A stretch of 64,000 nt of DNA from positions 1-64,000 of the forward strand of contig JAFGKY010000062.1 of assembly GCA_016928305.1 (NCBI GenBank), written 5' to 3'. Both the position numbers and the translations under genes were made by a program. Under the pieces are notes generated by a model. That model was given only the letters and a program-made list of their open reading frames with translations, did no database searches and had not been told where the DNA came from. Every line of letters starts with the position of its first letter. Position 1 is the stretch's first letter. Source of the stretch: Bacteroidales bacterium. GTDB taxonomy: Bacteria > Bacteroidota > Bacteroidia > Bacteroidales > UBA10428. Positions 38,188-47,401 of this stretch are shown one piece after another.

Positions 38188-38639
38188 TCCGAAATGGTAT
38201 TGAAGCAAGGAATATCTTTTAAAAACTCAAAACCCTGATTTTCGATATTTACTTTGCAACAGAAATGTTTATTACCGTTGGTAATTAACAGATAGGGAGC
38301 TTTGTACTGTTGATTGTAACGGCTTACCTGATCAAAGGCCTGCTGTCCGATTTCCACAAGTGGAGCCTTACATTCAACCACCATTAATGGATTCCCCGTC
38401 CGGTTGTATACAACAAAATCGCAACGCCGCGCCATCCGGTTATGCAAATGCTTTTTTTCAACCGAAAATAAAGAAAGGGGATATTGACGGTCGATACTAA
38501 GAAATTTGATCATATGCTGCCTGACCCATTCCTCAGGTGTCAGGGTAACATATCTACGGCGAACTTCATCAAACACATATTTTTTACCGGCTACTTCCTT
38601 TATCTTAAAGAAATATGTTGGTAAATTTAAAGCCTCCAT
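38184..38639 (-). CDS. HsdR N-terminal-like nuclease domain protein
   Basis: A 151-residue protein with a PD-(D/E)xK nuclease core similar to the N-terminal domain of type I restriction HsdR: CDFVVYNRTGNPLMVVECKAP (Asp, then ExK) and ITNGNKHFCC. Stand-alone forms of this kind beside holA are frequent in Bacteroidota, with no restriction-modification partner. The ATG at 38639 (MEALNLPTYFFKIK) is preferred over a GTG nine bases upstream. The stop overlaps the convergent Wzc-like gene by four bases. Confidence 0.8.
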   Translation of the reverse strand: MEALNLPTYFFKIKEVAGKKYVFDEVRRRYVTLTPEEWVRQHMIKFLSIDRQYPLSLFSVEKKHLHNRMARRCDFVVYNRTGNPLMVVECKAPLVEIGQQAFDQVSRYNQQYKAPYLLITNGNKHFCCKVNIENQGFEFLKDIPCFNTISD

Positions 38640-38894
38640 GGGAAGCACCTTGTTAAAATCTCATTTGTTGACCAGCCTGCTGCCTGCTGCAGGTCAGAGC
38701 AGGTTAGTTTGTTGACTTGTTGATGTTGTGACTTAAGTTCATGGTTCAATGTTCACACTCAACCGGCAGTTGTCAACGATTAACATTTATTGTGTTTTTG
38801 TTCTTTGTCTGTAATATTGTATACCGATTATACTGATGCATGATTTTAGATACTTAAAGATAATGATTTTACGATAGCAACGAACCTCACACCG
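38640..38894. repeat. Divergent intergenic gap with seven-base-period repeat
   Basis: A 255-base gap between the HsdR_N-like gene and holA. It contains AAGTTCA TGGTTCA ATGTTCA at 38735-38755 and related GTTGA repeats before it (from 38711). A palindromic GCTGCCTGCTGCAGGTCAGAGCAGG stretch lies at about 38675. No promoter consensus was found. Confidence 0.5.
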
Positions 38895-39893
38895 ATGAAT
38901 TACAAACAAATTTTAGCTGAATTGCAAAACCGGCACATTTGTCCCGTTTATTTTCTCATGGGTGAAGAACCTTATTTTATTGACAAACTGACAGATTATA
39001 TTGCAGAAAATATACTTAATGAAACGGATAAGACTTTTAATCAACTCATCCTATATGGCAAAGATACGGATGTTAAAACCGTCATAAATGCGGCAAGACG
39101 TTTCCCTATGATGGCTCAATATCAGGTTGTAATTGTGAAGGAGGCCCAGCATCTTAAAGATATCGAACAACTGCAACATTATATCAATCAACCCCTTGCA
39201 TCCACAGTATTGGTCATAGGCTATAAATATAAAAAAATCGATAAACGCACCCGATTTTTCAAACTACTTGATGAGAAAGCTGTTGTCTTTGAATCAAAGA
39301 AAGTACAGGACTACACCATACCTTCATGGATCACAGCTTATTTACAGCAAAAAGATTTACAGATTGAACCAAAAGCCGCTGCCATGCTGGCCGATTACCT
39401 TGGCAATGATATTGGTAAAATTGTCAATGAACTCGATAAGCTACAGCTGGTGCTTCCCAAAAAATCTGTTCAAATAACTGCCCTGATGGTGGAACAAAAC
39501 ATTGGATTAAGCAAAGATTACAATACATTTGAACTAAACAACGCTCTCATTATAAGAGACATACATAAGGCCAACCGTATTGTAAATTATTTTTCAAAGA
39601 ATCCAAGGAATAATCCGATGGTTCTTACACTTTCCTCACTCTCTTATTTTTTTAGTAAAGTATTGCTTTTTCACCGTCTGAAAGAGAAACCACAAGACCA
39701 GGTGGTCAAATCCCTGGGTATTAAACCATACTTTTACCGTGAATATAAGCTGGCCGCCCAAAATTATCCTATGAATAAGGTCATGTCCATTATTTCTATG
39801 CTTCGGGAATATGATCTCAAATCAAAGGGATCCGGAAGCATGGCTTCTGAAGGCGATTTACTCAAAGAACTGATATATAGAATAATGCATTAA
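38895..39893 (+). CDS. holA: DNA polymerase III delta subunit
   Basis: Clamp-loader subunit that opens the sliding clamp. The protein is 332 residues. It begins MNYKQILAELQNRHICPVYFLMGEEPYFIDKLTDYI, the HolA N-terminus with its clamp-binding region, and contains LIKELxKL-like helices. The C-terminal helical part matches the collar region. It lies 11 bases before the rhomboid gene, a conserved pairing in this phylum. Confidence 0.92.
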   Translation: MNYKQILAELQNRHICPVYFLMGEEPYFIDKLTDYIAENILNETDKTFNQLILYGKDTDVKTVINAARRFPMMAQYQVVIVKEAQHLKDIEQLQHYINQPLASTVLVIGYKYKKIDKRTRFFKLLDEKAVVFESKKVQDYTIPSWITAYLQQKDLQIEPKAAAMLADYLGNDIGKIVNELDKLQLVLPKKSVQITALMVEQNIGLSKDYNTFELNNALIIRDIHKANRIVNYFSKNPRNNPMVLTLSSLSYFFSKVLLFHRLKEKPQDQVVKSLGIKPYFYREYKLAAQNYPMNKVMSIISMLREYDLKSKGSGSMASEGDLLKELIYRIMH

Positions 39894-39903
39894 ATCCGTT
39901 GGT

Positions 39904-40521
39904 ATGACATATCTTTTAATAGCTTTTACCGTCCTTGTTACTCTCACTGCTTTCCGCAGGGAAGGATGGTTTTCAAGGTTTCAGTTTAATGCCTATCAGA
40001 TTTATCACCGCAAGGAGATTTACAGGTTGCTGACGCACGGATTTCTTCATGCCAACTGGCTGCACCTGATCGTTAATATGTTGGTATTATTCTTTTTCGG
40101 ACCTTATGTTGAAAACTACCTGCATCAGATCTTACCGGAAAGTATCCCCTATCTTGGACGTATCGTTTATCTTCTTTTTTATTTTGCAGCTATTATTATT
40201 TCCTCTTTGGTTAGTCTTTATAAGCAGAAAGATAATGCATGGTATAATGCCGTTGGGGCATCCGGGGCTGTTTCAGCTGTCTTGTTCTTTTTCATCTTTT
40301 TCAGGCCCTGGGAAATGCTTTATTTTTATGGCATTATTCCCATTCCGGGGATTATCATGGGCGTTTTATACCTGGTTTATTCATACTATATGAGCAGAAG
40401 AGGTGAGGACAACATCAACCACGACGCTCATTTTATCGGGGCAGTATTTGGTTTTACTTTTCCACTGTTAATCGATTACAAATTGATTTTCGTATTTTTA
40501 AATCAGTTGAATTTGTTTTAA
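39904..40521 (+). CDS. Rhomboid-family intramembrane serine protease
   Basis: A 205-residue membrane protein with about six helices. The active-site serine is in GASGAVSAVL (residues about 118-127), the catalytic histidine in NHDAHFIGAVFGF (about 178-190), and the oxyanion region HLIVNMLVLF (about 54-63). The motifs are complete, so it is probably an active protease; its substrate is unknown. It follows holA closely and precedes the class IV aminotransferase by 12 bases. Confidence 0.9.
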   Translation: MTYLLIAFTVLVTLTAFRREGWFSRFQFNAYQIYHRKEIYRLLTHGFLHANWLHLIVNMLVLFFFGPYVENYLHQILPESIPYLGRIVYLLFYFAAIIISSLVSLYKQKDNAWYNAVGASGAVSAVLFFFIFFRPWEMLYFYGIIPIPGIIMGVLYLVYSYYMSRRGEDNINHDAHFIGAVFGFTFPLLIDYKLIFVFLNQLNLF

Positions 40522-40533
40522 CGGAAGCTGCAA

Positions 40534-41403
40534 ATGGGGTCTTCATCTGTAAAATATATTTGTTATAACGGCGATTTCCTCAATGCCGATAGACCTGTAT
40601 TACCGGTCAGTAACAGTTCATTCCGCTATGGTGATGCCCTGTATGAAAATATTCATGCTTTTGGTACAGAAGCTCAGTTCCTGGATCTGCACCTTGACAG
40701 GTTGAAGCAAAGCATGCAATGGCTTAAAATGATAATTCCGGCATTTTTTCATCTTGAAAATCTGTCCCGTCTGATCACTAATTTACTTAATAAAAACCGG
40801 TTATTCGGAGGTGCCTGGATACGTCTTACCGTTTTCCGCAATGACAGTGGACTATATGCACCTGAAAACAACACCATATCCTTTATCATTGAATCTGAAT
40901 CCCTTGAATTTGATCGCTATACCCTTAATACCCATGGATTTGTTATCGATCTGTATACAGAAATGCCTAAACCCATTCACCGCTTATCCTCTATAAAAAG
41001 CACCAGCAGGTTATTGTATGTGATGGCAGGTATCTTTAAGGCTGAAAAGGGACTGGATGATTGTATACTGATCAATAAAAAAGGTCATCTGGTTGAATCA
41101 GGAAGTTCGAATTTGTTTATCCTCAAGAACGGGCATATTCTGACACCCGGCCTTGAAGAAGGATGTATTCCCGGTATTATGCGACAGGTTATCATATCCT
41201 GTATTCATGCAACCGGAAAGGATTGCATTGTTGATGTTCCGTTGTCAACCTCGGATCTTAACGCCGCTGATGAAGTGTTCCTCACCAATGCTATTATGGG
41301 TATCCGATGGGTGGGTGCCTTTCAGCATAAAAGATACTACAGGGATTATTCCCAGCAACTGGTGCACCATTTAAACCAGGTTGCATTCGGTGAAAGGAAA
41401 TGA
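40534..41403 (+). CDS. Class IV PLP aminotransferase or aminodeoxychorismate lyase
   Basis: A 289-residue fold-type IV PLP enzyme. Features are SFRYGDALYENI (residues about 28-39), the catalytic lysine in SIKSTSRLLYVMAG (about 150-163) and a PLP phosphate region (VESGSSNLFILKNG; TPGLEEGCIPGIMR). Sequence alone does not separate branched-chain transaminase, D-amino acid transaminase and 4-amino-4-deoxychorismate lyase; the length and stand-alone context fit PabC-like or IlvE-like roles. It is convergent with the YqgE gene. Confidence 0.83.
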   Translation: MGSSSVKYICYNGDFLNADRPVLPVSNSSFRYGDALYENIHAFGTEAQFLDLHLDRLKQSMQWLKMIIPAFFHLENLSRLITNLLNKNRLFGGAWIRLTVFRNDSGLYAPENNTISFIIESESLEFDRYTLNTHGFVIDLYTEMPKPIHRLSSIKSTSRLLYVMAGIFKAEKGLDDCILINKKGHLVESGSSNLFILKNGHILTPGLEEGCIPGIMRQVIISCIHATGKDCIVDVPLSTSDLNAADEVFLTNAIMGIRWVGAFQHKRYYRDYSQQLVHHLNQVAFGERK

Positions 41404-41407
41404 GAAA

Positions 41408-41995
41408 TTAATTCATCTGTGGATTTTCAGGAAAATTGGACCACATCTGGTATTTCTGGCCCATCCGGTTAAGTGTTTTATTCCAGAAATGCTTGTTCAT
41501 CGGACTCATGATTTCCTGAGGTTTTAATTCCGAGACAATCCATGCATTCTCAGCAAGTTCATCGTCAAGCTGATGGGCATTCCAGCCCGAATAACCTAAA
41601 AAGAACCGTATGTTGCCAGGGACCAGATTGCCTGATTCAAGCAAACGTTTGACAATATCAAAATCACCTGCCCAGTATATATTCTCCAACACCTTGACAC
41701 TGTTGGGTATGATATCCCCCAGCGTATGTATGTAATGAAGTGTATTGGTCTGCACAGGACCCCCCAGGGAAACCAGTGCATTGGTTTGAGGAAAATCAGC
41801 GATTACCTCATTTATTTTAAGATTAACCGGTTTGTTCAATACAAATCCAACTGTGCCTTCTTCAGAATGCTCAGTTATCAATACAATAGAACGTTTGAAA
41901 TAATTATCCAGCAAAAAAGGTTCGGAAATCAAAATCCTTCCTTTCTGCGGAGCAAGATTCTGATCGGTTCCGAAAAAATCATAATTGATCTGCAT
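41408..41995 (-). CDS. YqgE/AlgH family protein
   Basis: A 195-residue protein of the widespread YqgE/AlgH family (UPF0301). Conserved parts are GRILISEPFLLDNYFKRSIVLI near the start, GTVGFVLNKPVN and GYSGWNAHQLDDELAENAW near residues 134-152. The biochemical function is not established. It is adjacent to holA, rhomboid and class IV aminotransferase genes, the arrangement found in many Bacteroidota. Confidence 0.92.
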   Translation of the reverse strand: MQINYDFFGTDQNLAPQKGRILISEPFLLDNYFKRSIVLITEHSEEGTVGFVLNKPVNLKINEVIADFPQTNALVSLGGPVQTNTLHYIHTLGDIIPNSVKVLENIYWAGDFDIVKRLLESGNLVPGNIRFFLGYSGWNAHQLDDELAENAWIVSELKPQEIMSPMNKHFWNKTLNRMGQKYQMWSNFPENPQMN

Positions 41996-42265
41996 AATGC
42001 TCAGTGTTTAATACCGTCAGAACAAAAATTGTTCCAACTCTAATCCTAAAACACTATAAATCAAAAAAAATGTATTTCAACATTATACCATCTTAGCTAT
42101 GTCTGATATTCACTAAGATAGCCATTTTTTATTTAAAATCATCAAATAAATAAAACTTATGTCAACAGTTTTTCAACCCGGAGAAATCATTATTCATTCA
42201 AACGCAGTATAACCTATGAATTCTTATTGAGTATTAAAAATCCAGTTGTAGTCAGTGTATCACAT
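41996..42265. other. Intergenic gap, 270 bases, with an orphan hairpin
   Basis: CCATCTTAG (42088-42096) and CTAAGATAG (42113-42121) form an eight-of-nine-bp stem followed by CCATTTTTTATTT on the plus strand. This looks like a plus-strand terminator, yet the nearest plus-strand gene ends at 41403 and the minus-strand YqgE gene lies between. Its role is unclear. Otherwise the gap is A/T-rich with no supported ORF. Confidence 0.35.
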
Positions 42266-43165
42266 CTACCGGATGTTTCTTGTTTTGGTGGTTAACTGGG
42301 TTAGCAAAAGTCCGCCGATGACAACCGCTATACCAATTATTTTCAGTGGGGTAATCAAATCATTCAATAGCATCCAGGAAAACAATACTGCAAAAACCGG
42401 TATCAGGCTTGAAAATACCGTTGACCGGGTTATACCAAGTCGTTTAATGGAGTAAGTAAAAAAAACAAAAGCCAGGGCTGATCCAAATATAGCAAGTTCA
42501 ACCAAGGGAATAATTACCGGTAAAGACCACCTGACCTGTGTAATATGGTTCCTTTCAAAGACAATGAATAAAGGCAGAAAATACAGTAAGCCAATGGTAT
42601 TTTGCCAGCTGACAATGGAGAAAGAACTATAGGATGCTGCCAGTTTTTTAACCAGTACAGAATATCCTACAGCAGCAAAAACAGCAAGAAACATCAGCAG
42701 TGAACCCCAAAATGTGGAACCTGAAAAACCCGATTCACCGGCTATTACCATAGTAACACCCAGTACAGAAATAAAGATACCAATGACATTGATTGTTGAA
42801 AAACGTTCTTTATACAACAAATAGGCTGCCACTGGGGTAAACAAGGGAATTGTGGCTATAATAACTGACCCCAGTGAGGATGAAACCCTTTGCATTCCAA
42901 AACTCTCGCCAATAAAATAAAGAAAGGGTTCAAAAAAAGCAAGGACCAAAAAGTAAAACAAATCTTTCCATTGGATACGCTGCAGTTTTCCCGACAGCAG
43001 GGTCACTGTGATGAGCACCGGAGAAGCGATCAGCAACCTTAAGAATACCAGTGATATAGGACGCAAAACAGAAAACACCTGTTTATACCATATAAATGTC
43101 ATTCCCCATATCATCATGGCCATAACAATTATTGTATAGACAAAGTATCGTTGCTTGCTACTCAT
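42266..43165 (-). CDS. EamA/DMT-family membrane transporter
   Basis: A 299-residue protein with ten hydrophobic segments in two repeated EamA halves. Visible marks are MIWGMTFIWYKQVFSVLRPISLVFLRLL at the start, GVTMVIAGESG between the halves, and FSSLIPVFAVLFSWMLLND in the second half. The family exports amino acids, metabolites or other small molecules; the substrate is unknown. A solo gene on the minus strand. Confidence 0.88.
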   Translation of the reverse strand: MSSKQRYFVYTIIVMAMMIWGMTFIWYKQVFSVLRPISLVFLRLLIASPVLITVTLLSGKLQRIQWKDLFYFLVLAFFEPFLYFIGESFGMQRVSSSLGSVIIATIPLFTPVAAYLLYKERFSTINVIGIFISVLGVTMVIAGESGFSGSTFWGSLLMFLAVFAAVGYSVLVKKLAASYSSFSIVSWQNTIGLLYFLPLFIVFERNHITQVRWSLPVIIPLVELAIFGSALAFVFFTYSIKRLGITRSTVFSSLIPVFAVLFSWMLLNDLITPLKIIGIAVVIGGLLLTQLTTKTRNIR

Positions 43166-43353
43166 GGCATGTTTTTTGTGCTACTATTTTATTTTCTTAA
43201 TATTTACTGACAAAATTTTGATTTCCGGTAAAAAATTCATAAATTGAGGATAATTATTTCGAAATCAATCTAATATAGGTTTTTCTTTCATATTAATACA
43301 ACAAAACTGAGAATTTTTTGTTATAGTTAAAACAGAAGAGAATAATAAACAGC

Positions 43354-43359
43354 AGGAGG
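43354..43359 (+). promoter_or_regulatory. Strong Shine-Dalgarno before rpoD
   Basis: AGGAGG lies five bases before the rpoD ATG. Most genes in this window have no such site, so this one decides the start and may mean special translational control. Confidence 0.8.
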
Positions 43360-43364
43360 ATAAG

Positions 43365-44225
43365 ATGAGGCAGTTAAAGATCACCAAATCAATTACGAAC
43401 AGAAACAGCGATTCGTTGGAGAAGTACCTGCATGATATTGGTAAAGAAGAGCTCATTACACCTGAAGAGGAAGTTGAACTTGCCAAACGTATCAAGATAG
43501 GGGACCAGGAAGCGCTGGAGAAACTCACCAAGGCCAATTTGCGATTTGTTGTTTCAGTGGCTAAACAATATCAACATCAGGGGCTTAGCTTACCCGACTT
43601 AATTAACGAAGGGAATCTCGGCCTGATCAAGGCTGCAAAAAAATTCGATGAAACCAAGGGATTTAAATTCATATCCTATGCGGTATGGTGGATACGGCAA
43701 TGCATTTTACAGGCACTTGCTGAACAATCAAGAATAGTGCGCCTGCCCCTGAATAAGATCGGTGCCCTGAATAAAATCAACAAAGCCTTTTCGCAACTTG
43801 AGCAACAGCATGAGCGTGAACCCTCGCCTGACGAAGTGGCTTCTATGCTCGAGCTTCCGGAAGAAAAGGTGTCCAATACCCTTGAATTATCCGGAAGACA
43901 TTTATCTGTCGATGCACCTTTCCAGGATGGAGAAGACAACAGCCTGCTTGACGTTCTTCCCAGCAGCGATACACCTACGACAGACAGTAAACTTTTAGAG
44001 GAATCGCTGATGGTAGAAATAGAACGCACCCTCAATACACTGCCGGAAAAAGAAAGCAGTGTAATCAGGGCATTCTATGGCATCGGAACCAAACCGCTTT
44101 CGCTGGAAGAAATCGGGCAGTCGATAGGAATTTCACGTGAAAGAACACGGCAGATTAAAGAAAAAGCCATTAAGCACCTCAGGCAAAAAACAAAGAATAA
44201 GCTGCTGAAAGCTTACCTTGGTTAA
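43365..44225 (+). CDS. rpoD: Primary RNA polymerase sigma factor (short RpoD)
   Basis: A 286-residue group 1 sigma factor without region 1.1. Region 1.2 is near 16-45 ([20 protein letters not shown]), region 2 near 55-125 ([43 protein letters not shown]), region 3 about 130-210, and region 4 with the -33 reader ([20 protein letters not shown]) near 243-262. The short form with these motifs is the housekeeping sigma of Bacteroidota, which reads TTTG/TAnnTTTG promoters. It has an unusually strong AGGAGG site five bases before the start and a bidirectional terminator after its stop. Confidence 0.95.
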   Translation: MRQLKITKSITNRNSDSLEKYLHDIGKEELITPEEEVELAKRIKIGDQEALEKLTKANLRFVVSVAKQYQHQGLSLPDLINEGNLGLIKAAKKFDETKGFKFISYAVWWIRQCILQALAEQSRIVRLPLNKIGALNKINKAFSQLEQQHEREPSPDEVASMLELPEEKVSNTLELSGRHLSVDAPFQDGEDNSLLDVLPSSDTPTTDSKLLEESLMVEIERTLNTLPEKESSVIRAFYGIGTKPLSLEEIGQSIGISRERTRQIKEKAIKHLRQKTKNKLLKAYLG

Positions 44226-44240
44226 TGAATAAGCGAAAAA

Positions 44241-44276
44241 AGAGGCTGGATAACGATAATTCCAGCCTCTTTTTTT
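44241..44276. terminator. Bidirectional terminator between rpoD and a convergent gene
   Basis: AGAGGCTGGA (44241-44250) and TCCAGCCTCT (44261-44270) form a perfect 10-bp stem with a ten-base loop and a T-run on the plus side (44271-44276). On the minus side the AAAAA before the stem makes a T-run too, so it can stop transcription from both genes. Confidence 0.85.
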
Positions 44277-44309
44277 CATATCGGCTAACAACAGATAACT
44301 ATATTGTCC

Positions 44310-45128
44310 CTAAAACTTAACAACAAAACCTAAGTCAACTGCAGAAAATACATCTCCTCTATAATAACCATCCTCCACAGCAATCGAAATTCCTACAGCT
44401 GCATTAAAACCAAAATGCTTTCCGAAGATCCAGTCGACTCCCGTCATAAACGATGGGCCATACAAAATCTCTTCAGCCTCATCATAGTAAAAATCATAAT
44501 AATTATAATAATAATCGTACACCCATTTCTTGCCAAATCTCCCGAATTGTGTGTTGATATAAATACCCTTGTATACAAAGAACTTCAGTCCTCCTGACAT
44601 CATAAAAAGGCCCTGATCTCCACCAGCAGATTCAAAAATATCACCCATAAACAAAGGAAGATAACCTGTACCCGCATGAATGCCAAAGCCAACCGTGCCT
44701 CCAAAACGACCCTGTACCCGCAAGCCGTAGCCTCCGTAACTATTACCGTATCCGGCAGCCAGTGCGAAGTACAGGTGCTGACGATTGGTATAGAATTTAC
44801 TCTTGGGAGGTTCAACGGCAGGAGGTTTTGGAGTTACCGGCACCGGTGATGGTTTGGGCTTCTGAACGGCTTGTTGACCGGGAGATGTTGGGGGATTGCC
44901 GAAAACATCCTTGTTGCCGTTTTCATATTTTATCATGAAAACCTGATTTTTTGCGATAATATATACCGGCCCCTCGGGATAATCATATTTTTTGTACTTA
45001 ATTTCGTTAGCCCCTATTTCTACTATCCTAACCTGGATTTCTTCGCCAGTGGTTTTAAAAAGAATATCCTGGCTGAATGTTATTACAGCAGGACTTACGA
45101 ACAGAAATAACAAATAAAGTTTTTTCAT
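44310..45128 (-). CDS. Secreted outer-membrane-barrel-like protein of unknown function
   Basis: Start taken at 45128, giving a signal peptide (MKKLYLLFLFVSPAVITFSQ); an in-frame ATG 36 bases upstream gives a less likely extended start. The 272-residue protein has an N-terminal beta part (DILFKTTGEEIQVRIVEIG, near residues 21-39) that matches small beta modules common in Bacteroidota surface proteins, a Pro/Lys linker (KPKPSPVPVTPKPP) and a C-terminal region of alternating aromatic/glycine strands ending in VKF, the pattern of a small outer-membrane beta barrel. It contains a Tyr-rich tract (YDYYYNYYDFYYDE). Function unknown. Confidence 0.72.
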   Translation of the reverse strand: MKKLYLLFLFVSPAVITFSQDILFKTTGEEIQVRIVEIGANEIKYKKYDYPEGPVYIIAKNQVFMIKYENGNKDVFGNPPTSPGQQAVQKPKPSPVPVTPKPPAVEPPKSKFYTNRQHLYFALAAGYGNSYGGYGLRVQGRFGGTVGFGIHAGTGYLPLFMGDIFESAGGDQGLFMMSGGLKFFVYKGIYINTQFGRFGKKWVYDYYYNYYDFYYDEAEEILYGPSFMTGVDWIFGKHFGFNAAVGISIAVEDGYYRGDVFSAVDLGFVVKF

Positions 45129-45294
45129 AGGACGGTGGTTTGACTGAAACGATATGATATTCAATAAGGCAGCCTGCCAAATTGAATGACCAAATTAACA
45201 AATAGAATTGAAATTACAAAAACTGAAGAATGACGATAGAGATGCGAATGCCTTTTCATCCTGTCATTTTCCAAATAATTGACAGCGTATGAAT

Positions 45295-46068
45295 TTACTT
45301 TTTTAAATCCTTAATAAAATTCCTGATATTTTCATCCCTGGCTCCTTCTTTTTCCAGGATTTTTATAAAGGCACTGCCGATAATAGCTCCCTGGGCATAT
45401 TTGCAAGCCTCTGCAAAAGTTTTTCGATTCGATATCCCAAATCCTATCAATCGGGGATTTTTAAGGTTCATGCGGTTTATTCGTTCAAAATAGGCTATCT
45501 GTCCGGGTGAAAAACTTTCTTTTACTCCCGTTGTTGAAGCAGCTGATACCATGTATACAAAACCTCCGCTTGCCTCATCAATACGACGTATACGTTCTTC
45601 ACCAGTCTGTGGTGACATTAAAAAAACAGCATGCAGGTCATACTGCACAAATATTTGCCGGTATTCTTCAAGGTAAAGATCCAGCGGAAGATCGGGAAGA
45701 ATAACACCGTCAATTCCAACCTCATGGCATTGCCGACAAAAGTTGTCTATGCCAAACTGCATGACCGGATTGAGGTACCCCATCATAAGCAAGGGGGCAG
45801 TAACTTCCTTCCGGATTTCCTTAAGCTGTTGCATCAGTCGTGTAAGACTCATACCATTCTTAAGCGCTTTATCACTGCTTTTCTGTATTACCGGACCATC
45901 AGCCATGGGGTCTGAAAAAGGTATGCCAATTTCGATCATATCGGCACCCGCCCCGGCAAGCGTTTTTATTATATCGGCAGTTGAATCGAGCGACGGATGA
46001 CCTGCAGTGAAGTAAACTGAAAGTATATCCGAAGGTTTATCTTGAAAAAGCTGGTTTATTCTGTTCAT
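45295..46068 (-). CDS. trpA: Tryptophan synthase alpha subunit
   Basis: Cleaves indole-3-glycerol phosphate to indole and glyceraldehyde 3-phosphate. The 257-residue TIM barrel shows YFTAGHPSLDST, the catalytic glutamate in MIEIGIPFSDPMADGPVIQ (residues about 40-58) and the aspartate in DGVILPDLPL. It is the last gene of the trp operon and is separated from trpB by 145 bases that hold a repeat. Whether it is cotranscribed through that gap is not certain. Confidence 0.95.
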   Translation of the reverse strand: MNRINQLFQDKPSDILSVYFTAGHPSLDSTADIIKTLAGAGADMIEIGIPFSDPMADGPVIQKSSDKALKNGMSLTRLMQQLKEIRKEVTAPLLMMGYLNPVMQFGIDNFCRQCHEVGIDGVILPDLPLDLYLEEYRQIFVQYDLHAVFLMSPQTGEERIRRIDEASGGFVYMVSAASTTGVKESFSPGQIAYFERINRMNLKNPRLIGFGISNRKTFAEACKYAQGAIIGSAFIKILEKEGARDENIRNFIKDLKK

Positions 46069-46213
46069 AGTTAATTTTCGATTTGTTGATTATGGATTCA
46101 AGGTTCATGGTTCACGGTTCACAGCTCACCGCATAATTTATTTTCAACTGTGATCCGTCAACTGTAAACATTATATGGTCTTTGTTCTTGCCTTAGGATC
46201 TTTGATTCTATAG
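46069..46213. repeat. trpB-trpA gap with seven-base-period repeat
   Basis: Includes AGGTTCA TGGTTCA CGGTTCA CAGCTCA at 46101-46128, four heptads with the pattern NNGTTCA (last one diverged). Downstream, TCAACTGTAAACATT resembles the same part of the gap before holA. No promoter was recognised. Confidence 0.5.
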
Positions 46214-47398
46214 TTAAATCTCCTCCATATACTTAATGTATGTCGCCATGTCTTTGTCTCCCCTCCCCGATAGGTTGATCACCACCACATCATCCGGTTT
46301 GAATCTGTATTTGTCCAGTAATGCAAGTGCATGAGCGGATTCAAGAGCGGGTATGATACCTTCGAGTTTAGTAAGCCGGAAAGCTGCTTTAAGAGACTCT
46401 TCATCGGTAGCATTTTCAAAAATTGCCCTGCCGGACTTGTAAAGGTGGGAATGAATGGGCCCGATCCCCGGATAGTCGAGACCTGCAGAAATGGAATAGG
46501 GTTCAATTATCTGGCCATCTGTTGTTTGCATAAGCATAGTCTTGCTGCCGTGCAATATACCGGGACGTCCCAATGCCATAGTAGCAGCTGATTCACCGCT
46601 GTCAATTCCTTTTCCTGCAGCTTCCACAGCTATCAGTCTGACATTCGTATTATCCAGATAATGGTAAAATGATCCGGCCGCATTGCTTCCGCCACCAACG
46701 CAGGCAATGATGTAGTTGGGATTTTCGTTTCCCGTTTGTTCCTTCAGCTGCCACTTCATTTCTTCACTAATTATGGCCTGCAAACGGGTAACGAGATCAG
46801 GATAAGGATGAGGGCCTACAACGGAACCGATTATGTAATGTGTATCCTCGGGATTGTTAATCCAGTCCCTTATAGCCTCGTTGGTAGCATCCTTAAGTGT
46901 CATATTACCGCTAAATACGGGGATTACATCAGCTCCCAGCATTTTCATCCGCAAGACATTGGGGGCCTGACGTTCCACATCGAGTTTCCCCATATAAACA
47001 ATACATTTTAAACCCATTAACGCGCACACGGTGGCCGTTGCAACACCGTGTTGCCCGGCGCCGGTCTCTGCAATGATTCTTGTCTTGCCAAGTCGCCTCG
47101 CAATGAGGATTTGACCAACGGTATTGTTAATCTTGTGTGCACCCGTGTGATTCAAGTCTTCACGCTTAAGAAAAACCTGTGTATTATAGAATTCCGATAA
47201 CCTGACAGCAAGATATAAAGGAGAAGGCCGTCCAACATAATCCTTTAGCATTTTTCTGTATTCCTGTTGAAAATCCTTTTCATGCATTATTGCAAGATAA
47301 TTATCCTGCAATTCTTTCACATTCGGATAAAGCATTTCGGGAACAAAAGCCCCGCCAAATTCCCCATAGAATCCGTTGTTATTTACATCAAAATTCAT
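46214..47398 (-). CDS. trpB: Tryptophan synthase beta subunit
   Basis: PLP enzyme joining indole and serine. The 394-residue protein starts NNNGFYGEFGGAFVPEML and contains the catalytic lysine in HTGAHKINNTVGQ (residues about 82-94) and the phosphate-binding loop CVGGGSNAAG. It begins three bases after the trpF stop (47402 to 47398), so the two are translationally coupled. Confidence 0.97.
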   Translation of the reverse strand: MNFDVNNNGFYGEFGGAFVPEMLYPNVKELQDNYLAIMHEKDFQQEYRKMLKDYVGRPSPLYLAVRLSEFYNTQVFLKREDLNHTGAHKINNTVGQILIARRLGKTRIIAETGAGQHGVATATVCALMGLKCIVYMGKLDVERQAPNVLRMKMLGADVIPVFSGNMTLKDATNEAIRDWINNPEDTHYIIGSVVGPHPYPDLVTRLQAIISEEMKWQLKEQTGNENPNYIIACVGGGSNAAGSFYHYLDNTNVRLIAVEAAGKGIDSGESAATMALGRPGILHGSKTMLMQTTDGQIIEPYSISAGLDYPGIGPIHSHLYKSGRAIFENATDEESLKAAFRLTKLEGIIPALESAHALALLDKYRFKPDDVVVINLSGRGDKDMATYIKYMEEI

Positions 47399-47401
47399 CG
47401 G

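Noticed and set aside
38184-38639. Reading the HsdR-N-like gene as part of a restriction-modification system
   Set aside because: No methylase, specificity subunit or helicase is present next to it; stand-alone forms beside holA are normal in the phylum.
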